NCBI GenBank assembly: GCA_023488685.1
Contig: JAMDDR010000391.1
Span: forward strand, 1 to 40,999
From: Chloroflexota bacterium
Lineage (GTDB): Bacteria; Chloroflexota; Anaerolineae; J036; Brachytrichaceae
Direction: 5' to 3'
Length of the DNA stretch: 40,999 nt
The position numbers and the translations under genes are program-made. Of the stretch, positions 1-8,809 are shown in pieces (within the stretch, counting starts at the first letter, position 1; each line of letters starts with the position of its first letter). Below the pieces are notes generated by a model that searched no databases, had not been told where the DNA came from, and worked only from the letters and a program-made list of their open reading frames with translations.

Positions 1-884
1 GTGCAGATATCCTCGTCATCGTAGCGTCTGGATACGCGTGGATGGTCATGCGCGCAACGCAACTGGATCACGATACTTTTTTGCCACACTGCCTCGGCAC
101 GGTCATAGCCGATCACGGTGTTATGGTTGAGTTCGGGCAGCTCATCCCAGCTCGCTAGTAGCTTTGCGTTTTCATTCAGCACTGCTTTCCAGCGTCGCGC
201 GACTGGCGTGAGGATTCCCGCGCCGTAGATGATGGGCTGTCGATCCATCACCTGGCCGCCCAGACGCTTGGCCGGGTTGCGCACTGCCGGCGAATCGATG
301 CCAATTCTCTCGTTGGCGGCGGCCATCACGGAGATCGCCTCGGCGACGTCCTGCGCCGGATCGGGAATGACACCGAGCCGCCCCAGCACGGCGATAAGTG
401 GCAATGTCAGCCAACCGATCGCCTCGCGCGGGGTGTGCTCGAATGTAAACGTGAACAGCGGCACGCCACTCGATTGAGCTAGCCGGCCCAGTTGCCCACC
501 TGTCGTTACCCCCATGACCTTACAGCGGCGTTTTTTCGCCTCGTCATAGGCGCTGAGCGCTTCCTCGGTGTCGCCCGATTTGGAGGACACGATGACGAGG
601 ATATCTGCACCCTGGGCAAATGCAGGCAGCCCGTAGTCGCGCCAGACCGTGATCGGCACGCGAGCCGCGCTGCCGTATATTGCTTGCGTGATCGACGAAC
701 TGATGGCTGACCCGCCCATTCCGGCCAGGATGATGTGTCTGATATTCTGGTAATCGACGAGGAGCGCCAGGGCACTGGCATTCTGGTATGCCTCTCTGCA
801 TTGTTGCGGCAAGCCGGAGAGGCGCTCGGCCATCCGGGCGGAGTCGACGGCGTCGTAGGTCGCGCGGGAATCCAGGTCGTTCAT
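1..884 (-). CDS. Bifunctional phosphoglucose/phosphomannose isomerase, SIS-domain (C-terminus cut by window edge)
   Basis: Interconverts fructose-6-phosphate with glucose-6-phosphate and mannose-6-phosphate in the cytoplasm. I translated 294 residues from the ATG at 884. Sugar-isomerase (SIS) signatures are visible: GMGGSAIS at residues 55-62, the SxSGxTEE phosphate-binding stretch SKSGDTEE at 101-108, then LNENAK (236-241) and ELPELNHN (248-255), which hold the Glu and His expected to be catalytic in the archaeal-type PGI/PMI family. Family members are about 320-350 residues, so only the last few dozen are missing. The start lies 12 bases after the stop of the foldase gene, so it should be the last gene of a polA-foldase-isomerase operon; no strong ribosome site is seen and a GTG at 893 is an alternative. 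The last seven residues lie in a 22-base inverted copy of 589-610, so the true C-terminus is doubtful. Confidence 0.85.
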   Translation of the reverse strand, partial: MNDLDSRATYDAVDSARMAERLSGLPQQCREAYQNASALALLVDYQNIRHIILAGMGGSAISSSITQAIYGSAARVPITVWRDYGLPAFAQGADILVIVSSKSGDTEEALSAYDEAKKRRCKVMGVTTGGQLGRLAQSSGVPLFTFTFEHTPREAIGWLTLPLIAVLGRLGVIPDPAQDVAEAISVMAAANERIGIDSPAVRNPAKRLGGQVMDRQPIIYGAGILTPVARRWKAVLNENAKLLASWDELPELNHNTVIGYDRAEAVWQKSIVIQLRCAHDHPRVSRRYDDEDIC

Positions 885-896
885 GCTGGTCACGGT

Positions 897-1922
897 CTAT
901 ATGAACTTTTCGATATTGGCGTTCGTCTTCAGGTTCGCGATCCACTGTTCCAGGGCGGTTTGTTGAATGTGAGCCATGTCTTCAGCCGTGAGCGCACGGG
1001 TCTGGCGCTCGACCACCTTGACGATATGGTAGCCGATGGGGCTTGTGATCACGTCACTCACCTGGCCCGGTTGCAGCGCAAAAGCTGCGTCTTCGACTTC
1101 GGTCCATAAGACCGAACCCGTGCCGCGTGTAAACCATCCCAGGTCCCCCCCGTTGGGGCTGGTGCTCTCGTCGATGGAAAGCGACTGTGCCAGCGCGATG
1201 AATTTAGCCCCATTGCTCAGTTGATTCAACACACTCTGTGCCTCAGGTTGTGTGGCGAGCACGATGTGGTAGGCGTGTACATACTCGGCGGTGCGCGGCA
1301 ACTGTTCGATGATACGATCGCGCATGGCCGTGGCTAGCAACTCATGCCGCACCGCGTCGCGCACGTCCTGTTCAGTCTGTTTGTTGGCAGAGAGCCACGC
1401 AATATACTGATCGCGTCCGCCCCGGATTTGCTCCAGCGTCGCCAGTTCTTCGTCCACTTGTTGTTCGGTCACCGTGACTTTTACACGCTCCGCCTCTTGT
1501 TCGATCAGCATTTGGTCGATCAGCGCTTCGAGCACGGTATCTTTCAACTGTGCTGCCAACTGCATGCCTTCCGGGCTGTCCGGGCTTGGCGCGGCAGGGT
1601 CGGCAGCAATATAGCGGGCGAGCTCTGTGTTGAACTGATCGAGGGTGATATTCCGACCATTCACTCGCGCTGCCAACCCGGCCGTGTCTGGTTTAGCTGT
1701 GGGGGGTGGCTCTGCCGGAGTGGGTGTGGGCAGCGTGTTCACGATCTCGGGTGTGGCGGTCCCGCTAATGGTGATATTAATCTCGGCCGTTGGGGTCACG
1801 GTACCCCCGGTAATCATGCTGGCGGACTGGGCGCTGTCGCTCGAACAGGCGACCAGCAGCGATGCTGTTGCCAACAGGCTGAATGCGGCGAAGGAAGCTC
1901 GATGATTGGTTTTTCTATTCAT
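897..1922 (-). CDS. Peptidyl-prolyl cis-trans isomerase, parvulin/PrsA-SurA type lipoprotein
   Basis: An extracytoplasmic foldase that isomerises prolyl bonds of exported proteins. Residues 1-26 are a lipoprotein signal ending in the lipobox LLVAC. A Thr/Pro-rich linker follows (about 35-80), then a SurA-like N-terminal helical domain (about 80-205) and a parvulin domain (about 215-310) with the typical GGDLGWFTRGTGS and SPIGYHIVKV stretches. A short C-terminal helix ends the 341-residue protein. It sits 40 bases downstream of polA and 12 bases upstream of the isomerase, on the same strand, so co-transcription is likely. Lipid anchoring on the outer face of the membrane is inferred from the lipobox. 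Its substrates cannot be read from the sequence. Confidence 0.9.
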   Translation of the reverse strand: MNRKTNHRASFAAFSLLATASLLVACSSDSAQSASMITGGTVTPTAEINITISGTATPEIVNTLPTPTPAEPPPTAKPDTAGLAARVNGRNITLDQFNTELARYIAADPAAPSPDSPEGMQLAAQLKDTVLEALIDQMLIEQEAERVKVTVTEQQVDEELATLEQIRGGRDQYIAWLSANKQTEQDVRDAVRHELLATAMRDRIIEQLPRTAEYVHAYHIVLATQPEAQSVLNQLSNGAKFIALAQSLSIDESTSPNGGDLGWFTRGTGSVLWTEVEDAAFALQPGQVSDVITSPIGYHIVKVVERQTRALTAEDMAHIQQTALEQWIANLKTNANIEKFI

Positions 1923-1962
1923 GTGCGGACGGTAGGGATACGTTTAGTCGAATGTTACAACC

Positions 1963-4869
1963 CTAGCCCATCTCATCCCAGTTTTTGCCCACGGCAACGT
2001 CGGCGCGCAGACGCACACTGAGCGGAAGGGCGTTCTCCATCTCTTGTTTAACCAGCGCGCATACCGGTTCGGTCTCGTTTACAGGACACTCGAACACCAG
2101 CTCGTCGTGCACCTGCAGTGTCATTTTGGTCTGGTAGCCACCCTCGCGAATGGCGCGATGAGTGTTAATCATAGCAATTTTCATGATATCCGCAGCAGAA
2201 CCCTGCACTGGGTGGTTGATGGCTTCACGCTCCGCGCGGCGCTGGATCTGGTCATTCACACGCGCGGCTGTCTGCAAGGCTGTCTGCAGCTCCGGGAAGT
2301 ATCGCCGCCGCCCCAAAATCGTCTCGACGTAGCCAATCTCTGCCGCTTTGCGTTTCGTGTTGTCGAGCCATGCCTTGACGCGCGGGAAGCGCTCGAAGTA
2401 TTTGCGGATGAACTCCTGCGCTTCGGCCTGAGACATGCCGGTGTTCTGCGCCAGCGCAAACGCGCCCATGCCGTAGGCAATGCCGAAGTTGATGCGCTTG
2501 GCAAAGCTGCGTTGCATTGCAGACACCTGGCTGAGCGGCGTGTCATATATGGCCGCAGCAGTGGTCGCATGGATGTCTTCACCGCGCTCGAAGGCGGCCT
2601 TCAACGTTGGGTCGTCCGCGAGGTGTGCCAGGATGCGCAGTTCCACCTGTGAGTAGTCGGCGCTGATCAGACGCCAGCCCTTGCGCGGCACAAACGCCTT
2701 ACGCACACGCCGTCCGATCTCTGTCTTGATGGGGATGTTCTGCAGATTAGGGTTGGACGATGACAGGCGGCCCGTGACGGCACCGGTCTGGTTGAAGTCG
2801 GTGTGCACGCGCCCGGTGTTTGGGTTCACCAGTGCGGGCAGTGCGTCCACATAGGTGCCCTTGAGCTTGCTCAACTCACGATGCTGTAGGATAAGTGGGA
2901 CGATTTCGTGCTTGTCCTGCAGGCTTTCCAGGATATCGGCGGCAGTAGAGAAACTACCGCCTGCTGTCTTGCGCAACCCCTGGGTGGGCAACTGGAGCCG
3001 GCCGAATAACACCTCTGACAGTTGTTGTGTCGAATTGATATTGAAGATGATTCCGGCGCTGTTATAGATGGCCTTCTCCAGGTCACGCATTCGTTCCGTG
3101 ATCTCGACTGACAGCACGCCGAGATATTTGATATCCAACCCGACTCCCGTCAACTCCATGTCGACCAGCACCGGGATCAACGGTAGCTCGACTTCGTAAA
3201 ACAACTTTTCCTGGTTGCGGTGGCGCAGAAGCGGCTCCAGCACGTTTGCGAGCCGCCAGGTGGCGTCCGCATCCGCCGCAGCATAGGGGGCGACCCGCTC
3301 GATGGGCACTTCGCGCATGGTGATCTGGTTCTTGCCTTTGCCGATCAACTCGTCGATGCGGGTCATCTGCCAGCCCAGGTGTGTGAACGCCAGCGACTTC
3401 AAGCCGAGGGATTGGCCGCCGGGATCGCATAGGAACTGAGCGATCATCGTGTCAAACACGGGCTTGTCGATGCTGACGCCGACCACTTGCAGCATCTCCA
3501 GGTCGAACTTGGCGTTGTGCGCCATCAGACGCACGTCTTTACGCTGCAAAGCCTTCGCCAGCGGTTCGAACTTGGGTGAAGTGGGATCGATCATGTATAT
3601 GGGGCCGCTCGACTGGCTGCTGGCGCGCCCGCAGGGGACGTACCAGGCTTCGCCTTCCAGGACGCACAGAGATACCCCTATCAGTTCGGATTGCAGCGGA
3701 TCTGTGCCGCTGGTCTCCGTATCGAAGGCAATTCTATCGGTATGAGCAAGCTTGGAGAGCAACTCCTTGTACGCGTCGTCGCTGTCCACCAGGCGTGTGT
3801 GGGTGGGAACGTTCGACAGGGCGGGGGTACCCGCCTGGGTTACGCTGATTGCGCCGGTTTGTGAGGGTGCAGTCTGCAATTCATCCGGCGCGAACAGGCC
3901 AAGTTGCCCGGCGCCCGTACCTTGTTCTCCCGTCGCTCCCGGGATGTTGGCGCTCACTTCCTGCTGGGTGGTCGGGATACGCTTGATCAAGCTAACGAAC
4001 TCAAGCTCGCGGAAAAGGTTCAGCGTGCGGCCGTAATCAACCTCTGCCCTGCAGGCATCCCATTCCACCGGTACGGGCACGTTGGTGCGAATGGTGACCA
4101 GGTCGCGGCTCAGATAAGCCATATCCTTGCCCGTCTCAAGCGCGCTGTGGGCGCGTTTCTGGGCGATCTCGTCCAGGTGGGCATAGATGCCGTCCAATGA
4201 CCCGTATTGTTGGAGCAAGGCCTGCGCCGTCTTTTCGCCGATGCCTCTCACGCCAGGAACGTTATCGGAAACGTCGCCGATCAGCGCCTTATAGTCGATC
4301 ATCTGATCCGGGCGTATGCCATAGCGCTCCTCTACCTTTGCCTCGTTGTAGATGATCGTGTCGTCGAAGAACCGGCCGGAAGTCAACACCTTGATGCCCG
4401 GCTGCACCAGTTGCAGCACGTCGCGGTCACCCGTAACGAGCAGCACGTTCATGCCTTCGGCCCGTCCGCGCAGAGAGAGTGTGCCCAGCACGTCGTCGGC
4501 TTCATAGTTGTCGGCGGTAAAAATGGGAATGCCGAGTGCCGAGACGATCTGGGAGATGCGTCTCATCTGTGACTCCAGTTCGGTTGGCATCTTGGCGCGT
4601 GTCCCTTTATACGCGCTGTACAGGTCGTCCCGAAATGTCCTGCCGACGTCGAACGCCACTGCGATGAAATCGGGTTGCTCTTCCTTCCACACCTTGAGCA
4701 GCATATTGGTGAAAAAGTACACCGCACCCGTGAGTTCGTCGCTGCCATCCTCATGTTTGACGGAGAATGTCTGTGTCCGCGCTGACGCGAAATAGGCGCG
4801 ATAAGCGAGCGAATGCCCATCGATGAGGATGAGCTTCGGGCGTGCCGATGCGGGCTTGTCCTGATTCAT
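1963..4869 (-). CDS. polA: DNA polymerase I
   Basis: Replication and repair polymerase with all three classical domains. The 5' nuclease covers residues 1 to about 290 (LILIDGHSLAYRAYF near the start; DYKALIGDVSDNVPGVRGIG in the helix-hairpin-helix part). The 3'-5' proofreading domain keeps its first acidic motif FDTETSG near residue 382, so proofreading is probably active. The polymerase domain has motif A DYSQVELR (about 736), motif B KRINFGIAYG (about 789) and motif C VHDELVFE (about 919). At 968 residues it is somewhat longer than usual; the extra length is a low-complexity linker at about 305-355 between the nuclease domains. The ATG at 4869 lies 39 bases from the divergent amidohydrolase start, so both promoters must share that short gap. 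Confidence 0.97.
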   Translation of the reverse strand: MNQDKPASARPKLILIDGHSLAYRAYFASARTQTFSVKHEDGSDELTGAVYFFTNMLLKVWKEEQPDFIAVAFDVGRTFRDDLYSAYKGTRAKMPTELESQMRRISQIVSALGIPIFTADNYEADDVLGTLSLRGRAEGMNVLLVTGDRDVLQLVQPGIKVLTSGRFFDDTIIYNEAKVEERYGIRPDQMIDYKALIGDVSDNVPGVRGIGEKTAQALLQQYGSLDGIYAHLDEIAQKRAHSALETGKDMAYLSRDLVTIRTNVPVPVEWDACRAEVDYGRTLNLFRELEFVSLIKRIPTTQQEVSANIPGATGEQGTGAGQLGLFAPDELQTAPSQTGAISVTQAGTPALSNVPTHTRLVDSDDAYKELLSKLAHTDRIAFDTETSGTDPLQSELIGVSLCVLEGEAWYVPCGRASSQSSGPIYMIDPTSPKFEPLAKALQRKDVRLMAHNAKFDLEMLQVVGVSIDKPVFDTMIAQFLCDPGGQSLGLKSLAFTHLGWQMTRIDELIGKGKNQITMREVPIERVAPYAAADADATWRLANVLEPLLRHRNQEKLFYEVELPLIPVLVDMELTGVGLDIKYLGVLSVEITERMRDLEKAIYNSAGIIFNINSTQQLSEVLFGRLQLPTQGLRKTAGGSFSTAADILESLQDKHEIVPLILQHRELSKLKGTYVDALPALVNPNTGRVHTDFNQTGAVTGRLSSSNPNLQNIPIKTEIGRRVRKAFVPRKGWRLISADYSQVELRILAHLADDPTLKAAFERGEDIHATTAAAIYDTPLSQVSAMQRSFAKRINFGIAYGMGAFALAQNTGMSQAEAQEFIRKYFERFPRVKAWLDNTKRKAAEIGYVETILGRRRYFPELQTALQTAARVNDQIQRRAEREAINHPVQGSAADIMKIAMINTHRAIREGGYQTKMTLQVHDELVFECPVNETEPVCALVKQEMENALPLSVRLRADVAVGKNWDEMG

Positions 4870-4908
4870 ATATTAATCTTACTTCACTTGGCTGTGTACA
4901 ATGCGCCC

Positions 4909-6297
4909 ATGTCCAGCCCTGCTCAACAATTGCTACTCGCCTCCTGGCTGATTACGTCTGCAAACGAACCTCCGCGCCAGGATGCAGGTGTGCTGGTGGA
5001 AGGTGGTTGTATTGCTGCAACGGGACGCGGTGAGGACCTACGCCAGCAGTATCCCGGCGCGGAAATCGTCGACCTGACCGGCAAGGTGTTGTCGCCGGGC
5101 TTCGTAGATGCGCATCGGCACTGTTATGGGGTATTGGCGCACGGTATTCCTACCGGCACCGCACCGGCCGATTTCTGGGCCTTCCTGAGTGACTTTTGGT
5201 GGGGGCGCATCGAAGATCGGCTGGATGCCGGCATGTTGCGCGCTGCGATGAACCTGGCATGTTATGACATGATTCGCAGCGGTATTACCACCTTTTTCGA
5301 TTGCCTGGAAGCGCCCCATGCCATTCCCGGCGGTTTATATGTGCAGGCAGAGATCGTGCGTCGATGGGGCTTGCGCGGGATGCTGTGCTTTGAGGCAACC
5401 GAGCGCGTCAGCCCGGAAAATGGCGTGTTAGGGTTGCGTGAGAACGTTGAGTTCATCCAGGCATGCCGGCAATGGACACAGAATGGTGGCCGCACGACAG
5501 ATCGCCCTTCAGCGCCAGTTGTGGCGCAACCGGCGCCTCTCCTATCCGGCGCGCTGTGTCACCACACCACGTTCACTTGCAGCGATGCCTTCATCCGGCG
5601 CGCACACACACTGGCAAAGGAGCACAGCGCGTTGTTGCACTTCCACTGTGCCGAGGGCACCTATGAGCCGGAGCAGTGCTTGAAGGTGTATGGACACCGG
5701 ACGATCGAGCACTACGAAGCGCTGGGCGTGCTCGATGAAACCACCATGGCATCCCAATGTGTGCAACTCTCGCCGCGCGAAGTGGATATCGTGGGCCAGC
5801 GCGGCATCAGGGTGACCACGATGCCGCTGTCTAACTGCGAAGTAGGGGGTGGTTTTGCGCCTGTCCCCGAGATGCGCAGGGCGGGTGCAACGGTGGGACT
5901 GGGCACGGATGGCTATGTGGCTGACTTCTTTGCGACGTTGCGCGGGGTGTTTCTCGTGCATAAAGCGCGCTTGCTCGACCCCGGCGTGATGCCAGCGCAT
6001 GTAGTGTGGCACATGGCGACTGAGGAGGGCGCGCGTGCGATGGCGCTGGAAGCCGTGGGGATGATCCGGGCAGGCGCCAGTGCGGATGTTATTGCCATTG
6101 ATCTTGATCTGCCCACGCCCGTCACCGCGCACAACTTGCTCGACCAGCTCGTTCTATGGCGCAATGCCGAGCACGTTCACAGTGTCATGTGCGCTGGCCG
6201 CTGGCTGAAACGGGACCACCGTGTCCTGGACGCAGATCCGGCTGAGTTGATGGCGCAAACACGTGCCGCGTCCAGCCGGTTGTGGGGTGATTTATAG
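4909..6297 (+). CDS. Amidohydrolase, chlorohydrolase/SsnA/SAH-deaminase-like family, with atypical active site
   Basis: A 462-residue metal-dependent hydrolase of the cytosine deaminase/TrzN/SAH deaminase group. N-terminal beta-sandwich, then the metal motif DAHRHC with H69 and H71, the third ligand region LLHFHCAE (H246, E249) and the final Asp in GTDG (D334). The family normally has a His in the stretch 'AHCVxLS', where it orients the attacking water; here it reads SQCVQLS with Gln at about residue 283. A longer frame opens at 4813 inside polA, but the family-like start MSSPAQQLLL begins at 4909, outside polA, so I chose that. It converges with the membrane-protein gene at 6309. Substrate unknown; deamination or amide hydrolysis is the family role, and the His-to-Gln change makes activity uncertain. 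Confidence 0.85.
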   Translation: MSSPAQQLLLASWLITSANEPPRQDAGVLVEGGCIAATGRGEDLRQQYPGAEIVDLTGKVLSPGFVDAHRHCYGVLAHGIPTGTAPADFWAFLSDFWWGRIEDRLDAGMLRAAMNLACYDMIRSGITTFFDCLEAPHAIPGGLYVQAEIVRRWGLRGMLCFEATERVSPENGVLGLRENVEFIQACRQWTQNGGRTTDRPSAPVVAQPAPLLSGALCHHTTFTCSDAFIRRAHTLAKEHSALLHFHCAEGTYEPEQCLKVYGHRTIEHYEALGVLDETTMASQCVQLSPREVDIVGQRGIRVTTMPLSNCEVGGGFAPVPEMRRAGATVGLGTDGYVADFFATLRGVFLVHKARLLDPGVMPAHVVWHMATEEGARAMALEAVGMIRAGASADVIAIDLDLPTPVTAHNLLDQLVLWRNAEHVHSVMCAGRWLKRDHRVLDADPAELMAQTRAASSRLWGDL

Positions 6298-6308
6298 TGG
6301 ACGATCTC

Positions 6309-7058
6309 TCATCGCCCGTCTCTAACAATCTCACGACTGCCCTGCAGTTGGTGCCTGGTCGCTGACTGGCTGTTGCCAAGCAATCTGCTGCCGGCGATCT
6401 GGATCACCAGGTTGGTCGCGATCATCAGCCACAGATTCTGCGTTGTGAGGTATAGGAAAGCACTGCTGAGGAGGCAGGCTGTCCGAACGACCAGGTACTG
6501 CCGGCCTTCAACCGATTGGAACCATGTCGGCGCTTCCGGATGGGTGATCCATTCGAGAAGGATGAGTGCTGCGCCGATGACCGTGCCCCAGTAGGGGTCA
6601 TTCAACCACAGTGCCGGCGCGGTGCGGTAGAACGTCCAATGGGCCTCATCATAGAAGGCATTGCGCGCTGCCACCAGCCCAATGTGCCAGTTTTCGCCGC
6701 TGGGTGATATACGCCCACTCACCCATAACACGAGCAGTATGAGCGTCACGATGACGGCGGCGACACCGATTCCGCGCACCCAATTGACGAAGGTAAATCC
6801 AAAAATGGCATCCGGGCTGGCGAGATCAGCGCCGAGCGCCATCAGGTCAAGCCCGGCTGCGCCGCTGATGAGCGTGATGAATGGAATGCCGACTGTAAAA
6901 GCGAACAGTGCAACCTCACGCACCAGTAAACCGGTGGTGGAGGTTTCCATGAAGGAGATGAAGCGTCCGCCTTGGGCACGATATGCTGCGTTGACGATCA
7001 CGATGCCGAACAGCAGCGATATCCCTGTCCAGAGTAGCAGCTCAAGCTTTGCGTCCAT
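6309..7058 (-). CDS. Integral membrane protein of unknown function, linked to a PTS transporter
   Basis: I do not recognise a family. The 249-residue protein has about five or six hydrophobic segments: near residues 7-26, 47-70, 85-112, 155-172 and 190-225. Between them are polar loops, including one rich in aromatic residues (NAFYDEAHWTFYRT). No signal peptide cleavage site and no catalytic motif are visible. Its start is only 12 bases after the stop of the PTS EIIC-EIID gene, on the same strand, so it is probably the last gene of that operon and may assist or be regulated with the transporter. That link is inference from position only. The gene converges with the amidohydrolase, whose stop is 11 bases away. 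Confidence 0.75.
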   Translation of the reverse strand: MDAKLELLLWTGISLLFGIVIVNAAYRAQGGRFISFMETSTTGLLVREVALFAFTVGIPFITLISGAAGLDLMALGADLASPDAIFGFTFVNWVRGIGVAAVIVTLILLVLWVSGRISPSGENWHIGLVAARNAFYDEAHWTFYRTAPALWLNDPYWGTVIGAALILLEWITHPEAPTWFQSVEGRQYLVVRTACLLSSAFLYLTTQNLWLMIATNLVIQIAGSRLLGNSQSATRHQLQGSREIVRDGR

Positions 7059-7070
7059 ATGATCCTGGAT

Positions 7071-8741
7071 TCAGATGATCCCCGCTAGCGACAGCAGCAG
7101 GCTGCTGATGATGATACCAGCTAAGATAAAGGCGGGTCTTACCTGGAAGCGTTGGACCAACATGTAAAACAACAAGACGAGTGCCAGAGGGGTAGCAAGC
7201 TCAAAGACCTGTCCGGCTGCGCCAGCGATGATGTGTAGTCTTAAGCCGGTAATGGTAGGCGTCGCCGCCAATGCGCCCAGCGTGAAAGCCCCGAGTTGCA
7301 GGGCAATCGCCTCCCACCGCTTCAGGGTCCGGTGTCCCAGCAGGGTAATGACGGCCTCATGTCCCGATTGATACCCGACGTGAAATGATAGGTACGAGAT
7401 CGCCAGCATGAGCGGGCAAATCATGAGCAGATACACGATGACAGCAATCACAGGAAATGCTGGCTCCCCATGCACCGGACCCAGAAACGCGCTGTTGAAT
7501 GCCTGCCAAGGCAGTGTTTCCGAAGGACTCAGGCTGATCGCCAATGCAATGGATAGAACCAGCGGCAATATGGCGCCTTGTGAGATGCTGTCCCCGAACC
7601 CGGAGATGACCCCCATCAGCGACTGTTTGGTCGCGGGAATGGATTCCGCATTCATCCGGCCGGCGGCATGCTGCTCCTCCATTCTTAAGGTGATGCCAAG
7701 GATGATCGATCCCCAGTTGGGTTCCGCATTGAAGAATGCCAGATGCCGCTGCATTGCAGCGGCGCGGTCTTCCACACGAGGGTACAGCCTCTGAATCGCA
7801 GATGCCAGCGCGCACGCGAAGCCGCTACCCTGCAGTCGTTCGAAACTGTAGCTGGAGTGACTGAAGAATTGCCACAGCGGGAATGTGGCGCCCGTGCGGT
7901 GCCTTCTAAAGGTGAGGGCAAAAGATGCTAGTGGAATCAGATAGCGCAGCCCCACCAGTGCCATCGCTGCCAACACGATGGCGATCCAGATCACGTTGAT
8001 ATTCAGCCGCAGGTTCGACAAGGTGAACCACGTCTCGCTGATGTTCAGCACAGCCACCACGCCAAAACCGGCGAAGAACAGTGCGATGCCGCGCGCCTTG
8101 AACACAAATCTCATGGCGAGGGCAATGCCGAGCGCGCCGGACATGCCGGTGCCGGCCAGACCGATGCCTTTGAGGACCCAATCGGGCGCAAGACTTGTGA
8201 CTGCGTTCACGATAGCCGGCAAAACCCAGGCCAGGACAGCCGCGGATGGCACGGTGAGCGCCAACAGCAGGGCCTGTCCCGCCACGACGTTGAGCAACAC
8301 GACGGTGCGTGCGTCACCGCGTTCGGCTGCAAGATCCATGCGGTGCACGAGGCGGTTGTCCAGTGACATGCGCAACGACAAGAGGGAGAAGCCCAGGTTG
8401 CCCAGCAACACGCCGGTGATGACACCCAGCCCGATGGCGTACACGGGCTGCGCCAGGTTGCCGTGCGAGGCAATGACACCAGCGGTCGCACCCAGGATGC
8501 CTGCCAGTGCCGCGTCGCCGATGCCCAATGTCCCGCCGACGGATAGATAACCCAGGTAGAGGACGTTGATGAGTGCGCCCACTGTGGCGCCACGCAAAGG
8601 ATCGCCCAGGATCAGCCCAACGATCAGGCCGTTCACGAGCGGGCGCCAGGTGGTGAAGTATCCCAGCCCACCCAGGAAGGAGGTATTCGCGGCGAAGTAG
8701 GTCAAGCCGATGAGCAACGCTTGAAGCGGCGTGATGGTCAT
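7071..8741 (-). CDS. PTS mannose/fructose/sorbose-family EIIC and EIID domains fused in one protein
   Basis: Membrane channel of a mannose-family phosphotransferase system. The first half is EIIC-like: MTITPLQALLIGLTYFAAN at the start, then GLIVGLILGDPLRGATVGA, a hallmark of the sorbose EIIC family. The second half is EIID-like: HSSYSFERLQGSGF, RHLAFFNAEPNWGSIILGI, and a C-terminal hydrophobic region. In most bacteria these are two genes; here a single open frame runs through both with no stop. I prefer the ATG at 8741 because it matches the usual EIIC N-terminus. An upstream in-frame ATG at 8813 overlaps the EIIB stop by four bases (ATGA) and would add 24 polar residues; translational coupling there is an alternative. 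It forms an operon with EIIB and the membrane protein at 6309. The sugar cannot be told from sequence. Confidence 0.85.
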   Translation of the reverse strand: MTITPLQALLIGLTYFAANTSFLGGLGYFTTWRPLVNGLIVGLILGDPLRGATVGALINVLYLGYLSVGGTLGIGDAALAGILGATAGVIASHGNLAQPVYAIGLGVITGVLLGNLGFSLLSLRMSLDNRLVHRMDLAAERGDARTVVLLNVVAGQALLLALTVPSAAVLAWVLPAIVNAVTSLAPDWVLKGIGLAGTGMSGALGIALAMRFVFKARGIALFFAGFGVVAVLNISETWFTLSNLRLNINVIWIAIVLAAMALVGLRYLIPLASFALTFRRHRTGATFPLWQFFSHSSYSFERLQGSGFACALASAIQRLYPRVEDRAAAMQRHLAFFNAEPNWGSIILGITLRMEEQHAAGRMNAESIPATKQSLMGVISGFGDSISQGAILPLVLSIALAISLSPSETLPWQAFNSAFLGPVHGEPAFPVIAVIVYLLMICPLMLAISYLSFHVGYQSGHEAVITLLGHRTLKRWEAIALQLGAFTLGALAATPTITGLRLHIIAGAAGQVFELATPLALVLLFYMLVQRFQVRPAFILAGIIISSLLLSLAGII

Positions 8742-8809
8742 GTTCAATCGCTGGAGACGATAGGCGAGTGCTTCACGACAGCAGACTGCTGCGATGGCGC
8801 GCGCACTTG

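Noticed and set aside
1344..2021. A 225-codon plus-strand frame across the foldase gene
   Set aside because: Opposite strand of a well-supported lipoprotein gene; composition is that of an antisense shadow.
2044..2652. A 202-codon open frame on the plus strand inside polA
   Set aside because: It is antisense to the conserved polymerase motifs, has no ribosome site and no protein-like features.
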